Shown here: positions 17,221 to 25,466 of the stretch, piece after piece | Numbering within the stretch: position 1 is the first letter of the stretch | Layout: each line of letters begins with the position of its first letter | Assembly: GCA_002344795.1 (NCBI GenBank) | Contig: DDUM01000031.1 | Location: forward strand, 182,892 to 246,891 | DNA from: Flammeovirgaceae bacterium UBA2338 | GTDB taxonomy: Bacteria > Bacteroidota > Bacteroidia > Cytophagales > Cyclobacteriaceae | Reading direction: 5' to 3' | Length of the DNA: 64,000 nt | Notes under the pieces: model-generated | The model's input: the letters and a program-made list of their open reading frames with translations, nothing else | Databases searched by the model: none | Told to the model about the DNA's origin: nothing | Position numbers and translations under genes: made by a program

Positions 17221-18240
17221 ATGGGAATAATGATGGATAAAGGTCGGTTAGGTTTAATGTTCGGGCAGTTGGTGCTCATCCTCTTTTTGTGGGGCTGTTC
17301 AGGGGGAGGTGAGTCTGTGAAAGAAAGTAAACCTACCAGGATGGTTAATGTGCCTGTGTTCAATGCAGATTCTGCCTATGCTTTTGTGAAAAAACAGGTA
17401 GACTTTGGTCCGAGGGTTCCCAATAGCAGTGCCCACAGAAAGGCCGGAGATTTTTTTATTGAAAAATTGAAAGGATATGGAGCAGCTGTAACTGTTCAGG
17501 AATTTACAGCGCCATCCTATGATGGGCAACAGCTTCAGCTTAGAAATATCATAGCCTCATTTGGTGAAGAAAAACAAAAGAGGGTGCTTCTTGCAGCGCA
17601 CTGGGACACCCGTCCATTTGCAGACAAGGATTCGGACAATCCTACCGGCCCGATGGATGGCGCCAATGATGGTGCCAGCGGAGTAGGGGTGTTGTTGGAA
17701 ATAGCCAGACACCTTAAAGGAGACACCACTATTCGGGTTGGTGTGGATATGATATTATTTGATGGAGAAGATTGGGGAGAACCAGAAAGTGATCAGGGAC
17801 AGCGAAAGCCCCCTGGCGATTGGGACAGTTGGTGGTGCATGGGCTCTCAATACTGGTCGAGGAATAAACATAAGCCAAACTACTCTGCTCATTATGGCGT
17901 GTTACTTGATATGGTTGGAGCCAGGAGATCCCAGTTTTTAAGAGAAGGAGCCAGTCTTCAATATGCTCCCAATATTGTGTCTAAGGTTTGGGATATGGGA
18001 GCGCGGTTGGGCTACTCAGATTATTTTGTAAAACAAAATGCTCACGCCATTACAGATGATCACATTTATGTAAACGAATGGGCTAAGATTCCTATGATCA
18101 ATATTGTGCATTACCAGCAGGGTATAGGGTATTTTGGTGATTATCACCATACACAAAAAGACAATATGGATTTAATTAGTAAAGAAACGCTTGAAGCGGT
18201 GGGAGTCACATTACTCAATGTGATTTACTACGAAGAGTAG
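17221..18240 (+). CDS. M28 family zinc aminopeptidase, lipoprotein
   Basis: 339 residues from the ATG at 17221. A TTG at 17176 is in frame but lies inside the divergent promoter and puts 15 residues before the lipoprotein signal. The signal ends in a lipobox (LFLWGC), so the protein is lipid-anchored. The M28 zinc ligands are visible: H in AAHWDTRPFAD, D in GANDGASG, E in LFDGEDWGE, D in LLDMVGA and H in GDYHHTQKD. The closest known architecture is the M28 subgroup that includes bacterial glutaminyl-peptide cyclotransferase-like enzymes; whether this one is a peptidase or a cyclase cannot be told. Divergent from rimP and convergent with rfbA, overlapping it by 13 bp. Confidence 0.9.
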   Translation: MGIMMDKGRLGLMFGQLVLILFLWGCSGGGESVKESKPTRMVNVPVFNADSAYAFVKKQVDFGPRVPNSSAHRKAGDFFIEKLKGYGAAVTVQEFTAPSYDGQQLQLRNIIASFGEEKQKRVLLAAHWDTRPFADKDSDNPTGPMDGANDGASGVGVLLEIARHLKGDTTIRVGVDMILFDGEDWGEPESDQGQRKPPGDWDSWWCMGSQYWSRNKHKPNYSAHYGVLLDMVGARRSQFLREGASLQYAPNIVSKVWDMGARLGYSDYFVKQNAHAITDDHIYVNEWAKIPMINIVHYQQGIGYFGDYHHTQKDNMDLISKETLEAVGVTLLNVIYYEE

Positions 18241-19097
18241 TTTGCAATCATTTTCAAATAAGCACCATATCCACTTTTTTCAAGAGGCTGCGCCAACTTA
18301 AGCAATTGCTCTTTATTAATGTATTTCATACGGTAAGCGATCTCTTCGATGCATCCCACTTTTAAATTTTGCCTTTGCTCAATGACTTGTACAAAATTGG
18401 AGGCTTGCATTAAGGAGTCGAAGGTGCCTGTGTCGAGCCAGGCTGTTCCGCGACTCATCTGCGCAACCTTAAGTTTGCCTTTTTTAAGGTAAGTATTATT
18501 TACATCGGTAATTTCCAACTCTCCCCGCTTACTGGGCTTAAGCGCTTTGGCAATAGCGACTACCTCATTATCGTAAAAGTATAATCCCGGAACCGCAAAG
18601 TTCGATTTTGGACTTTCGGGCTTCTCCTCAATGGAGATTGCTTTGTTATCTTTATCAAATTCCACCACACCATATCGCTCCGGATCATTCACATGGTAGG
18701 CAAAGACAACTCCCCCTTGTGGATCTTTGTGCGCCTGAAGCAGATTGACTAAACCAGATCCATAAAAAATATTGTCGCCCAATATGAGGGCAACCTTGTC
18801 ATCGCCAATAAAATTTTCCCCAATAATGAATGCCTGCGCAAGGCCCTCAGGATTTGGTTGTTCGGCATAGGAAAAAGAACATCCTAATTTTGATCCGTCA
18901 CCCAATAGTTTTTCAAATAATGGTAAATCTTGTGGGGTGGAGATGATGAGAATCTCTCGTATACCCGACATCAGGAGTACCGACAAAGGATAATAGATCA
19001 TCGGCTTGTCATACAAAGGCATGAGTTGTTTACTGATCACCAACGTTAAGGGATGCAAACGTGTGCCAGATCCTCCGGCCAAAATTATTCCTTTCAT
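18228..19097 (-). CDS. rfbA: Glucose-1-phosphate thymidylyltransferase
   Basis: 289 residues, the normal RmlA length. It makes dTDP-glucose from dTTP and glucose-1-phosphate. The nucleotide-binding signature GGSGTRLHPLTLVISKQLMP is at residue 8, GDNIFYGSG and FAYHVNDPERYGVVEFD follow, and the C-terminal WLDTGTFDSL is typical. Last gene of a tightly packed four-gene operon: its ATG overlaps the end of rfbB by 4 bp. Confidence 0.97.
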   Translation of the reverse strand: MKGIILAGGSGTRLHPLTLVISKQLMPLYDKPMIYYPLSVLLMSGIREILIISTPQDLPLFEKLLGDGSKLGCSFSYAEQPNPEGLAQAFIIGENFIGDDKVALILGDNIFYGSGLVNLLQAHKDPQGGVVFAYHVNDPERYGVVEFDKDNKAISIEEKPESPKSNFAVPGLYFYDNEVVAIAKALKPSKRGELEITDVNNTYLKKGKLKVAQMSRGTAWLDTGTFDSLMQASNFVQVIEQRQNLKVGCIEEIAYRMKYINKEQLLKLAQPLEKSGYGAYLKMIANYSS

Positions 19098-20149
19098 CTC
19101 TTGCTGTACATTTGAGTGTAGTAGTCCTTATACTGCCCAGAGGTCACGTTACTTAGCCACTCTTTATTATTGAGATACCAGTCCACCGTTTTTTCTAACC
19201 CAACTTCAAAAACAAGAGAAGGGGACCAACCTAAATCGTTTTGTAATTTTGAGGAATCAATTGCGTAGCGCAAGTCATGACCAGGCCGGTCTTTTACATA
19301 AGTGATGAGCTTGGCTGATGTTCCCTCAGGTCTTTCCAATTTTTTATCCATTAAGCTGCATAAAAAATTCACCAGATCAATATTTTTCCATTCGTTGTTG
19401 CCGCCTATGTTATAGACTTCCCCGGTTTTTCCTTTGTGAAAAATGGCATCAATGGCACTGGCGTGATCTTCTACATACAACCAATCCCTTACGTTTTCTC
19501 CCTTTCCATAAACAGGAAGTGGTTTGTTTTCAAGGATATTGTTAATCATCAATGGAATGAGTTTCTCCGGAAAATGATTAGCTCCATAATTATTCGAACA
19601 ACGGCTGATCAATACGGGCAACTTGTAACTGTTATGAAAAGCCTTTACAAAATGATCGCTCCCTGCCTTTGATGATGAATAAGGCGACTGAGGATCGATG
19701 GGGGTGTGCTCTGTAAACAAACTGCCATCCTCAACTGAGCCATATACTTCATCTGTAGAAATATGATAAAACCGCTTTGATGAATCATTATTCCAGGTTT
19801 TTAAGGCTGCCTGAAGCAGGTTCACGGTGCCAATGATATTGGTCATTACAAATTCATTGGGATTTTCTAGCGACCGATCTACGTGTGACTCAGCGGCAAG
19901 GTGAATGACCCCGTCAAACTGTTCATCCGCGAATAATTTTAACATTGCAGAGGCATCGACAATATCACCTTTGATAAAGCGGTAGTTAACTTTGTTCTCT
20001 ATATCTCTAAGATTCTCCAGATTACCTGCATAAGTGAGCTTATCAAGATTTACAATTTCGTAGTCTGGGTATTTGTTTACAAACAAACGAACCACATGTG
20101 AGCCAATGAAACCAGCACCTCCCGTGATTAATATTTTTTTTGCACTCAT
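19094..20149 (-). CDS. rfbB: dTDP-glucose 4,6-dehydratase
   Basis: 351 residues. It converts dTDP-glucose to dTDP-4-keto-6-deoxyglucose using bound NAD. The Rossmann motif is GGAGFIGSHVVRLF, the catalytic segment HISTDEVYGSV carries the DE pair specific to the dehydratase, and YSSSK supplies Tyr and Lys. Coupled by 4-bp overlaps both to the upstream SDR gene and to rfbA. rfbC and rfbD, which would complete dTDP-rhamnose, are not in the window. Confidence 0.97.
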   Translation of the reverse strand: MSAKKILITGGAGFIGSHVVRLFVNKYPDYEIVNLDKLTYAGNLENLRDIENKVNYRFIKGDIVDASAMLKLFADEQFDGVIHLAAESHVDRSLENPNEFVMTNIIGTVNLLQAALKTWNNDSSKRFYHISTDEVYGSVEDGSLFTEHTPIDPQSPYSSSKAGSDHFVKAFHNSYKLPVLISRCSNNYGANHFPEKLIPLMINNILENKPLPVYGKGENVRDWLYVEDHASAIDAIFHKGKTGEVYNIGGNNEWKNIDLVNFLCSLMDKKLERPEGTSAKLITYVKDRPGHDLRYAIDSSKLQNDLGWSPSLVFEVGLEKTVDWYLNNKEWLSNVTSGQYKDYYTQMYSKR

Positions 20150-21135
20150 TTAATGTATTGTTCGAAATTTTTATGATCGCGATCAAACAAGACCTCTTTA
20201 GGAAGAGATTTAAAATAATCATACGTTATTTTCAACCCTTCTGCACGGTTAACTTTGGGCTCCCACTTCAAAATAGATTTTGCTTTGGTGATATCGGGTT
20301 GCCTTTGCTTTGGATCGTTTACGGGCAAGGGCTTTCTGATGATCTTTTGTTTTGTCCCGGTAAGTTTTACAATCTCTTCAGCAAATTGAAGAATCGTAAT
20401 TTCATCTGGGTTGCCAATGTTGACGGGCAAATGATAGTCGGACAGAAGCAGGCGGTAAATGCCTTCAACCAAATCATCTACATAACAAAACGATCTTGTT
20501 TGAGACCCATCTCCAAACACAGTTAAGTCTTCGCCCCTCAACGCTTGTCCGATAAACGCTGGGAGCACCCTGCCGTCATTGAGCCGCATGCGCGGGCCAT
20601 ACGTATTGAATATTCTGATGATTCGGGTTTCTAATCCATGGAAAGTATGATAAGCCATGGTCATGGCTTCCTGAAAACGCTTGGCCTCATCGTACACACC
20701 TCGTGGGCCAACAGGATCAACGTTGCCGTAATATTCTTCTACCTGTGGATGAACAAGCGGATCACCGTAAACTTCTGAAGTGGAGGCTACAAGAATTCTC
20801 GCCTTTTTAGCCAAAGCCAACCCCAAAAGATTATGCGTGCCTAACGAACCCACTTTTAATGTTTGTATGGGTATTTTCAGGTAATCGATAGGGCTTGCTG
20901 GTGATGCAAAGTGCAGGATATAATCCAGTTTTCCCGGAACATGCACAAACTTTGAAACATCACTATGAGAAAACTCAAAATTGGGATGTTTGAAAAGATG
21001 CTCTATGTTTTTAAGATCTCCAGTGATCAGATTATCCATAGCAATTACATGGTAACCTTCTTTGATATACCGGTCACACAGATGAGACCCCAGGAAACCT
21101 GCACCTCCCGTGATTAATATTCTTTTTTTACTCAT
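20146..21135 (-). CDS. UDP-glucuronate decarboxylase (UDP-xylose synthase)-like SDR
   Basis: 329 residues. An extended SDR with GGAGFLGSHLCDRYI at the N-terminus, the catalytic Tyr/Lys in GVYDEAKRFQEA, and family segments NLITGDLKNIEHLF and RIFNTYGPRM. The pattern YxEAKR with NTYGPRM is that of UXS enzymes, which oxidise and decarboxylate UDP-glucuronate to UDP-xylose. This agrees with the neighbour: UDP-glucose dehydrogenase lies directly upstream with a 4-bp overlap and would supply UDP-glucuronate. An epimerase activity on the same substrate is the main alternative. Confidence 0.88.
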   Translation of the reverse strand: MSKKRILITGGAGFLGSHLCDRYIKEGYHVIAMDNLITGDLKNIEHLFKHPNFEFSHSDVSKFVHVPGKLDYILHFASPASPIDYLKIPIQTLKVGSLGTHNLLGLALAKKARILVASTSEVYGDPLVHPQVEEYYGNVDPVGPRGVYDEAKRFQEAMTMAYHTFHGLETRIIRIFNTYGPRMRLNDGRVLPAFIGQALRGEDLTVFGDGSQTRSFCYVDDLVEGIYRLLLSDYHLPVNIGNPDEITILQFAEEIVKLTGTKQKIIRKPLPVNDPKQRQPDITKAKSILKWEPKVNRAEGLKITYDYFKSLPKEVLFDRDHKNFEQYIK

Positions 21136-22439
21136 ACTGATTTTCTTCCAATGCTTGTATAGGTGAATCCAAGTTCTTTCATGGTGTTCACATCGTATAA
21201 ATTTCTTCCATCAAAGATCACCTTATTTTTCATAAGGGCAGACAATCTTTCAAAGTCAGGAGATCTAAATTCTGGCCATTCTGTAGCAATAAATACAGCA
21301 TCGGCTCCTTCTGCTGCATCATAAGGATTGGAGAAATAGCTAATTTTTTCACCTAAAACTTTTTTCACATTCTCCATGGCTTCAGGGTCATGTGTAGTCA
21401 CTATGGCGCCTTCTTCAAGCAGGTATTCAATATTATATAATGCCGGTGCTTCCCTGATATCATCAGTGTGAGGTTTAAAAGCCAAACCCCAAACCGCAAT
21501 TTTTTTGCCCTTAAGCTCTCCGTTGAAGTGTTTTTTAATACGATCCATGAGCGTAATTCGCTGGCTCTCGTTGACGTCCATCACAGAGTTCAAAATCTTA
21601 AAATCGTAATTGGCATCTGAAGCTGATTTTGCCAATGCCTGAACATCTTTTGGGAAGCAACTACCACCATATCCGATACCAGGGAATAGGAAGCGTTTTC
21701 CTATGCGACTATCAGAGCCGATTCCTTTACGCACCGCATCAACATCCGCACCCAGCAGTTCGCACAGATTAGCGATTTCATTCATGAAACTAATTTTTGT
21801 AGCCAGAAAGGAATTAGCAGCATACTTCGTCAACTCAGCAGAACGTTCATCCATAAAAATTACAGGATTGCCCTGACGCACAAAGGGAGCATACAATTCT
21901 TCCATCAGTTTTTGTGCCTTAGGAGAATTAGTCCCCACGACCACTCGCTCAGGTTTCATAAAGTCATCAACAGCTACACCTTCTCTCAAAAACTCAGGAT
22001 TAGAAACCACATCGAACTCTACCTTGGCAGTTGAAGCGATAGCACTTCTTACTTTTTCAGCGGTTCCTACCGGTACTGTGCTCTTATCAACAATAACAGT
22101 ATAACTATCTAAAAGTGGACCAAGGTTATTGGCAACTTTTAAAATGTACTTGAGATCTGCGGACCCATCTTCGCCTGGAGGTGTTGGTAACGCAAGAAAA
22201 ATAATCTTTGCATCTTTTATGCCTTCCCTTAAATCGGTAGTGAATGAAAGCCGATTTTGTTTTACATTCCTTTCAAACAAAAGGGTAAGCCCGGGTTCAT
22301 AAATAGTAACTTTTCCTCCTTGAAGGGTTTTTACTTTTTCTTCATCTATATCAATACAGGTTACCGTATTTCCGGTTTCAGCCAAACAGGTACCAGTGAC
22401 CAATCCTACATACCCAGTCCCAACTACTGCAATTTTCAT
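21132..22439 (-). CDS. ugd: UDP-glucose 6-dehydrogenase
   Basis: 435 residues, the usual length. It oxidises UDP-glucose to UDP-glucuronate in two NAD-dependent steps. The Rossmann motif is GTGYVGLVTGTCLAETG. The catalytic cysteine is in GYGGSCFPKDVQAL (about residue 260), and the central helix includes KYAANSFLATKISFMNEIANL. The C-terminal domain contains WGLAFKPHTDDIREAPAL. First gene of the ugd/uxs/rfbB/rfbA operon, driven by a very good promoter at 22462-22494. Confidence 0.97.
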   Translation of the reverse strand: MKIAVVGTGYVGLVTGTCLAETGNTVTCIDIDEEKVKTLQGGKVTIYEPGLTLLFERNVKQNRLSFTTDLREGIKDAKIIFLALPTPPGEDGSADLKYILKVANNLGPLLDSYTVIVDKSTVPVGTAEKVRSAIASTAKVEFDVVSNPEFLREGVAVDDFMKPERVVVGTNSPKAQKLMEELYAPFVRQGNPVIFMDERSAELTKYAANSFLATKISFMNEIANLCELLGADVDAVRKGIGSDSRIGKRFLFPGIGYGGSCFPKDVQALAKSASDANYDFKILNSVMDVNESQRITLMDRIKKHFNGELKGKKIAVWGLAFKPHTDDIREAPALYNIEYLLEEGAIVTTHDPEAMENVKKVLGEKISYFSNPYDAAEGADAVFIATEWPEFRSPDFERLSALMKNKVIFDGRNLYDVNTMKELGFTYTSIGRKSV

Positions 22440-22461
22440 ATTCTAAAGCTTTAAAGAGGCG

Positions 22462-22494
22462 CAAAAATAGTGTTTTCTGAGTTCTAAGGGCAAA
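22462..22494 (-). promoter_or_regulatory. Promoter of the nucleotide-sugar operon
   Basis: On the minus strand TTTG (22494-22491), a 21-bp spacer, then TATTTTTG (22469-22462). The start site would lie near 22457, giving a leader of about 18 nt before ugd. Confidence 0.75.
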
Positions 22495-22528
22495 AGTTGT
22501 CTTACATAAACAACCAAACTAACATTCG

Positions 22529-22560
22529 TTTGGTTATTACACTTTTACAAAATACTTTTG
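22529..22560 (+). promoter_or_regulatory. Promoter of the acyl-CoA dehydrogenase gene
   Basis: TTTG (22529-22532), a 20-bp spacer, then TACTTTTG (22553-22560), a full consensus match. It lies back to back with the ugd promoter in a 146-bp divergent intergenic region. The leader is about 20 nt. Confidence 0.8.
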
Positions 22561-22585
22561 AGGTTCTTTAAAAATAATACAAGGA

Positions 22586-23755
22586 ATGGCGACAATGACA
22601 GAACCTGCAGTAGGTATAAACTTTGATGAATCGGAGAACCAGATGATGATTGCTCAAATGATCCAGGATTTTGGTGAATTGGAGATCAGACCCAACATAA
22701 TGGATTGGGATGAAAGCCAGGAGTTTCCTGTTCCATTGTTTCGCAAAATGGGTGAACTGGGTTTAATGGGAGTGTTGGTTCCTGAAGAATATGGTGGTTC
22801 TGGGTTTGGATACCCTGAATATGTCACCGCAGTTTCTGAAATTGCCAAAATAGACGGCTCGATTGGGCTTTCTGTTGCTGCCCATAATTCACTTTGTACT
22901 GGACATATTTTGCAGTTTGGTAATGAAGACCAGAAGAGGAAATATTTACCCAAGTTAGCTTCTGGCCAATGGATAGGCGCCTGGGGTCTTACGGAACCAA
23001 ATACAGGCTCCGATGCTGGGAATATGCGCACAGTAGCGGTGAAAGACGGAGATCATTATGTTATTAATGGAGCTAAGAATTTTATCACTCATGGAATATC
23101 GGGTGATGTGGCCGTTGTAATCGTACGTACTGGAGAAGTTGGGGACTCTCATGGGATGACCGCCTTTATTATTGAAAAAGGAACGCCTGGGTTTAAATCA
23201 GGAAAAAAGGAGAACAAGCTCGGAATGCGTGCATCAGAAACAGCAGAGCTCATTTTTACCGACTGTCGTGTGCACGAAAGCCAGGTAATGGGTCAGGTGG
23301 GAGATGGTTTTGTTCAGTCGCTTAAAGTATTGGATGGAGGAAGAATTTCTATAGCCGCCTTAAGTTTAGGTATTGCACAAGGGGCGTATGAAGCTGCGTT
23401 ACAATATTCCAAGGAACGCCACCAGTTTAACAAGCCGATTTCTTCTTTTCAGGGGATTTCATTTAAGCTAGCCGATATGGCCACTAAGGTGGAGGCGGCA
23501 AAGCTGCTTACTTTTAGAGCTGCGGATTTAAAAAATAGAGGAAGGAGTGTAAACCTCGAATCTGCTATGGCTAAGCTTTATGCTTCGGAAATTGCCGTTG
23601 AGGTAGCGAATGATGCGGTGCAGATATTTGGGGGGTATGGCTATACCAAAGATTTCCCGGTGGAGAAATTTTACCGCGATGCTAAACTTTGCACAATTGG
23701 TGAAGGAACCTCAGAAATTCAAAAACTGGTGATTTCAAGAGCGGTTTTGAAGTAA
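22586..23755 (+). CDS. Acyl-CoA dehydrogenase
   Basis: 389 residues, an FAD-dependent enzyme of fatty-acid or branched-chain acyl-CoA beta-oxidation. Domain order is standard: an alpha domain at about 15-130, a beta domain (WGLTEPNTGSDAGNMRT, the flavin-contacting segment) at about 132-240, and a C-terminal alpha domain with VLDGGRISIAALSLGIAQGA and QIFGGYGYTKDFPVEKFYRD. The motif GEGTSEIQKLVI near the C-terminus carries the Glu base position used by short-chain and butyryl-type enzymes (EGTSEIQ). The substrate is therefore more likely a short or medium chain, but this is an inference. Monocistronic, with its own promoter. Confidence 0.94.
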   Translation: MATMTEPAVGINFDESENQMMIAQMIQDFGELEIRPNIMDWDESQEFPVPLFRKMGELGLMGVLVPEEYGGSGFGYPEYVTAVSEIAKIDGSIGLSVAAHNSLCTGHILQFGNEDQKRKYLPKLASGQWIGAWGLTEPNTGSDAGNMRTVAVKDGDHYVINGAKNFITHGISGDVAVVIVRTGEVGDSHGMTAFIIEKGTPGFKSGKKENKLGMRASETAELIFTDCRVHESQVMGQVGDGFVQSLKVLDGGRISIAALSLGIAQGAYEAALQYSKERHQFNKPISSFQGISFKLADMATKVEAAKLLTFRAADLKNRGRSVNLESAMAKLYASEIAVEVANDAVQIFGGYGYTKDFPVEKFYRDAKLCTIGEGTSEIQKLVISRAVLK

Positions 23756-23757
23756 AA

Positions 23758-23790
23758 TTTGCAAAATTCATACAGATCTGGCTATATTTG
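23758..23790 (+). promoter_or_regulatory. rpsU promoter
   Basis: TTTG (23758-23761), a 21-bp spacer, then TATATTTG (23783-23790). It begins right after the acyl-CoA dehydrogenase stop. The predicted leader is about 20 nt. Confidence 0.75.
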
Positions 23791-23814
23791 CAGCCCGAAT
23801 AGAAATTTTACATT

Positions 23815-24009
23815 ATGCTGATTATCAACGTAAAAGAGAACGAATCAATTGACAAGGCCCTGAAACGCTTCAAGAAGAAGTTTGAAAAAACTGGTGTTTT
23901 AAAAGAATTGCGCGCAAGAACAGCTTTCGAAAAACCATCGGTAAGGAGAAGACAAGAGGTGTTGGGAGCTGCCTACAGACAAAAAATGTACGCCAACGAC
24001 AACTATTAA
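23815..24009 (+). CDS. rpsU: 30S ribosomal protein S21
   Basis: 64 residues. The S21 signature is intact: an N-terminal strand (MLIINVKENESIDKALKRFK), then the basic helix KKFEKTGVLKELRARTAFEKP and the RRRQEV tail. S21 sits at the 30S platform near the anti-Shine-Dalgarno end of 16S rRNA. In Bacteroidota it is connected with the weak use of SD sequences. It has its own promoter and is followed by a strong terminator, so it is largely an independent unit ahead of the recombinase gene. Confidence 0.97.
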   Translation: MLIINVKENESIDKALKRFKKKFEKTGVLKELRARTAFEKPSVRRRQEVLGAAYRQKMYANDNY

Positions 24010-24036
24010 TTTAAAATAGTTTCTAAATAATTTATG

Positions 24037-24074
24037 TATCCCCTTGAGTGAAGCGCTCAAGGGGATATTTTTTT
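24037..24074 (+). terminator. rpsU intrinsic terminator
   Basis: The stem TATCCCCTTGAG (24037-24048) pairs with 24056-24067 and is followed by seven T (24068-24074). The 3' arm plus T-run is duplicated immediately downstream. Confidence 0.92.
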
Positions 24075-24090
24075 AGGGGATATTTTTTTA
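24061..24090 (+). repeat. 15-bp tandem duplication of terminator arm and T-tract
   Basis: GGGGATATTTTTTTA occurs twice in tandem, at 24061-24075 and 24076-24090, without mismatch. The second copy can also pair with the 5' arm (TATCCCC), giving an alternative longer-loop terminator with its own T-tract. Confidence 0.9.
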
Positions 24091-24109
24091 CATTGCTTAA
24101 TACGAAGGG

Positions 24110-25000
24110 ATGGAAGCAATGGTGGACTCATTTTTTAAATATCTCCAATACGAAAAAAGGTATAGTCCAAAAACAATCGCGTCCTACCAGACAGACATTC
24201 GTCAATTCTCTCTTTTTCTAGTTACCTCATACGAGGAAAAGCACCCCGAGCGGGCAACATATGGTGCTATCCGATCCTGGGTTGTAAGCCTGGTGGAGAT
24301 AAAACTCGATCCGAGGTCTATCAATAGAAAAATAGCCTGCCTTCGGAGTTTCTTTAAATTTTGCCTTAAGCAAGAGGCAATTGAAAAAGATCCGATGCAA
24401 AAAATTAAAATACTTAAGACTTCTAAAAAACTTCCTCATTTTGTTCATGAAGAAGATATGACAAAGCTTCTTGACAATATAGAATTTGAGGCGACCCTGG
24501 AAGGCTGGAGAGATCGATTGATCATAGAATTGTTTTATGGAACAGGGATTCGATTATCAGAACTAATTGGCCTAAAAGAGCAGGATGTTAACCTGCATGA
24601 ACGAACGATTAAAGTTTTAGGAAAAAGAAATAAAGAAAGAGTGATCCCTTTTACAAAAAGTATCGTTTCAATAATAGAAGAGTACAGAAAGGTTAAAAAT
24701 AGAGACGTGGAAAAAAAGAGTCATGGTCTGCTCTTCGTGAACAATTCAGGCGAGCCCGTTTATCCTATGATGGTATATCGGCTGGTGCGAAAATACCTGG
24801 ATAAATTTACCTCAGTGGAGAAAAGAAGCCCACATGTGTTGCGTCATTCGTTTGCTACCCACTTATTAAATAAGGGAGCAGAGATAAATGCCGTGAAAGA
24901 TTTACTCGGTCACACCAGTTTAGCAGCCACACAAGTTTATACACACAACTCAATGGAGAAACTGAAGAAAGTTTTTGATCAGGCACACCCTAAAGCTTAA
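24110..25000 (+). CDS. Tyrosine recombinase of the XerC/XerD type
   Basis: 296 residues, the typical length for chromosomal Xer proteins. The N-terminal SAM-like core-binding domain (FFKYLQYEKRYSPKTIASYQTDI) is followed by the catalytic domain. Catalytic residues are visible: Arg in GTGIRLSELIGL, Lys in LGKRNKERVIP, HxxR in HVLRHSFATHLL, and H with Tyr nucleophile in LGHTSLAATQVYTH. Xer recombinases resolve chromosome dimers at dif. The position between rpsU and hpf is a conserved setting of a housekeeping recombinase in Bacteroidota, so this is not evidence for a mobile element. XerC and XerD cannot be told apart here. Confidence 0.93.
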   Translation: MEAMVDSFFKYLQYEKRYSPKTIASYQTDIRQFSLFLVTSYEEKHPERATYGAIRSWVVSLVEIKLDPRSINRKIACLRSFFKFCLKQEAIEKDPMQKIKILKTSKKLPHFVHEEDMTKLLDNIEFEATLEGWRDRLIIELFYGTGIRLSELIGLKEQDVNLHERTIKVLGKRNKERVIPFTKSIVSIIEEYRKVKNRDVEKKSHGLLFVNNSGEPVYPMMVYRLVRKYLDKFTSVEKRSPHVLRHSFATHLLNKGAEINAVKDLLGHTSLAATQVYTHNSMEKLKKVFDQAHPKA

Positions 25001-25117
25001 GTTTTAGTAAATTATAGGGAAAAGAGAGACCTTTATTATAAATACAATAGAGCACAACCCGCCTGATGGGTTTAATAGTCAGGGTGAAAAATTGTTTAAC
25101 CTTTAAAATTGTTGCGT

Positions 25118-25420
25118 ATGAAGTTGCAAGTTCATTCTATCCACTTTGATGCAGATCAGAAATTGATTGATTTTATTCAGAAGAAAGTGGATAAGCTGGA
25201 GACATTCTATGATCGAATGGTAGACGGGGAAGTCTTTCTAAGAGTAAATAATGAAGGAATAGAAAATAAAACGGTGGAGATTAAAATAAAAGTGCCAGGA
25301 AGTCAACTCTTTGCAAAAGGGCAGGCTCCTTCATTTGAGGCAGCCATAGACTTAGCAACTGAATCCCTGAGAAAACAGTTGAAAAAATTCAAGGGGAAGG
25401 TCATTAACAGCCGCGTATAA
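25118..25420 (+). CDS. hpf: Ribosome hibernation-promoting factor, short HPF/RaiA family
   Basis: 100 residues from the ATG at 25118. A TTG at 25109 would add only MLR. The beta-alpha-beta-beta-beta-alpha fold of HPF is readable (MKLQVHSIHFDADQKLIDFI, VDKLETFYDRMVDGEVFLRV, VEIKIKVPGSQLFAKGQ, AIDLATESLRKQLKKFK). It binds the 30S decoding region and stores inactive ribosomes. It lacks the C-terminal dimerisation domain of long HPF. It is followed by a bidirectional terminator shared with metK. Confidence 0.93.
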   Translation: MKLQVHSIHFDADQKLIDFIQKKVDKLETFYDRMVDGEVFLRVNNEGIENKTVEIKIKVPGSQLFAKGQAPSFEAAIDLATESLRKQLKKFKGKVINSRV

Positions 25421-25422
25421 AA

Positions 25423-25446
25423 AAAGGCTCCAGCAATGGAGCCTTT
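25423..25446. terminator. Bidirectional terminator between hpf and metK
   Basis: AAAGGCTCCA (25423-25432) pairs with 25437-25446 around GCAA. It has A-rich and T-rich flanks for both directions. Confidence 0.88.
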
Positions 25447-25466
25447 CTCTTTTATGGCATTGACCA

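Noticed and set aside
24110..25000. Phage or island integrase
   Set aside because: Length, catalytic motifs and the rpsU/hpf neighbours fit a housekeeping Xer recombinase; no att repeats or phage genes nearby.
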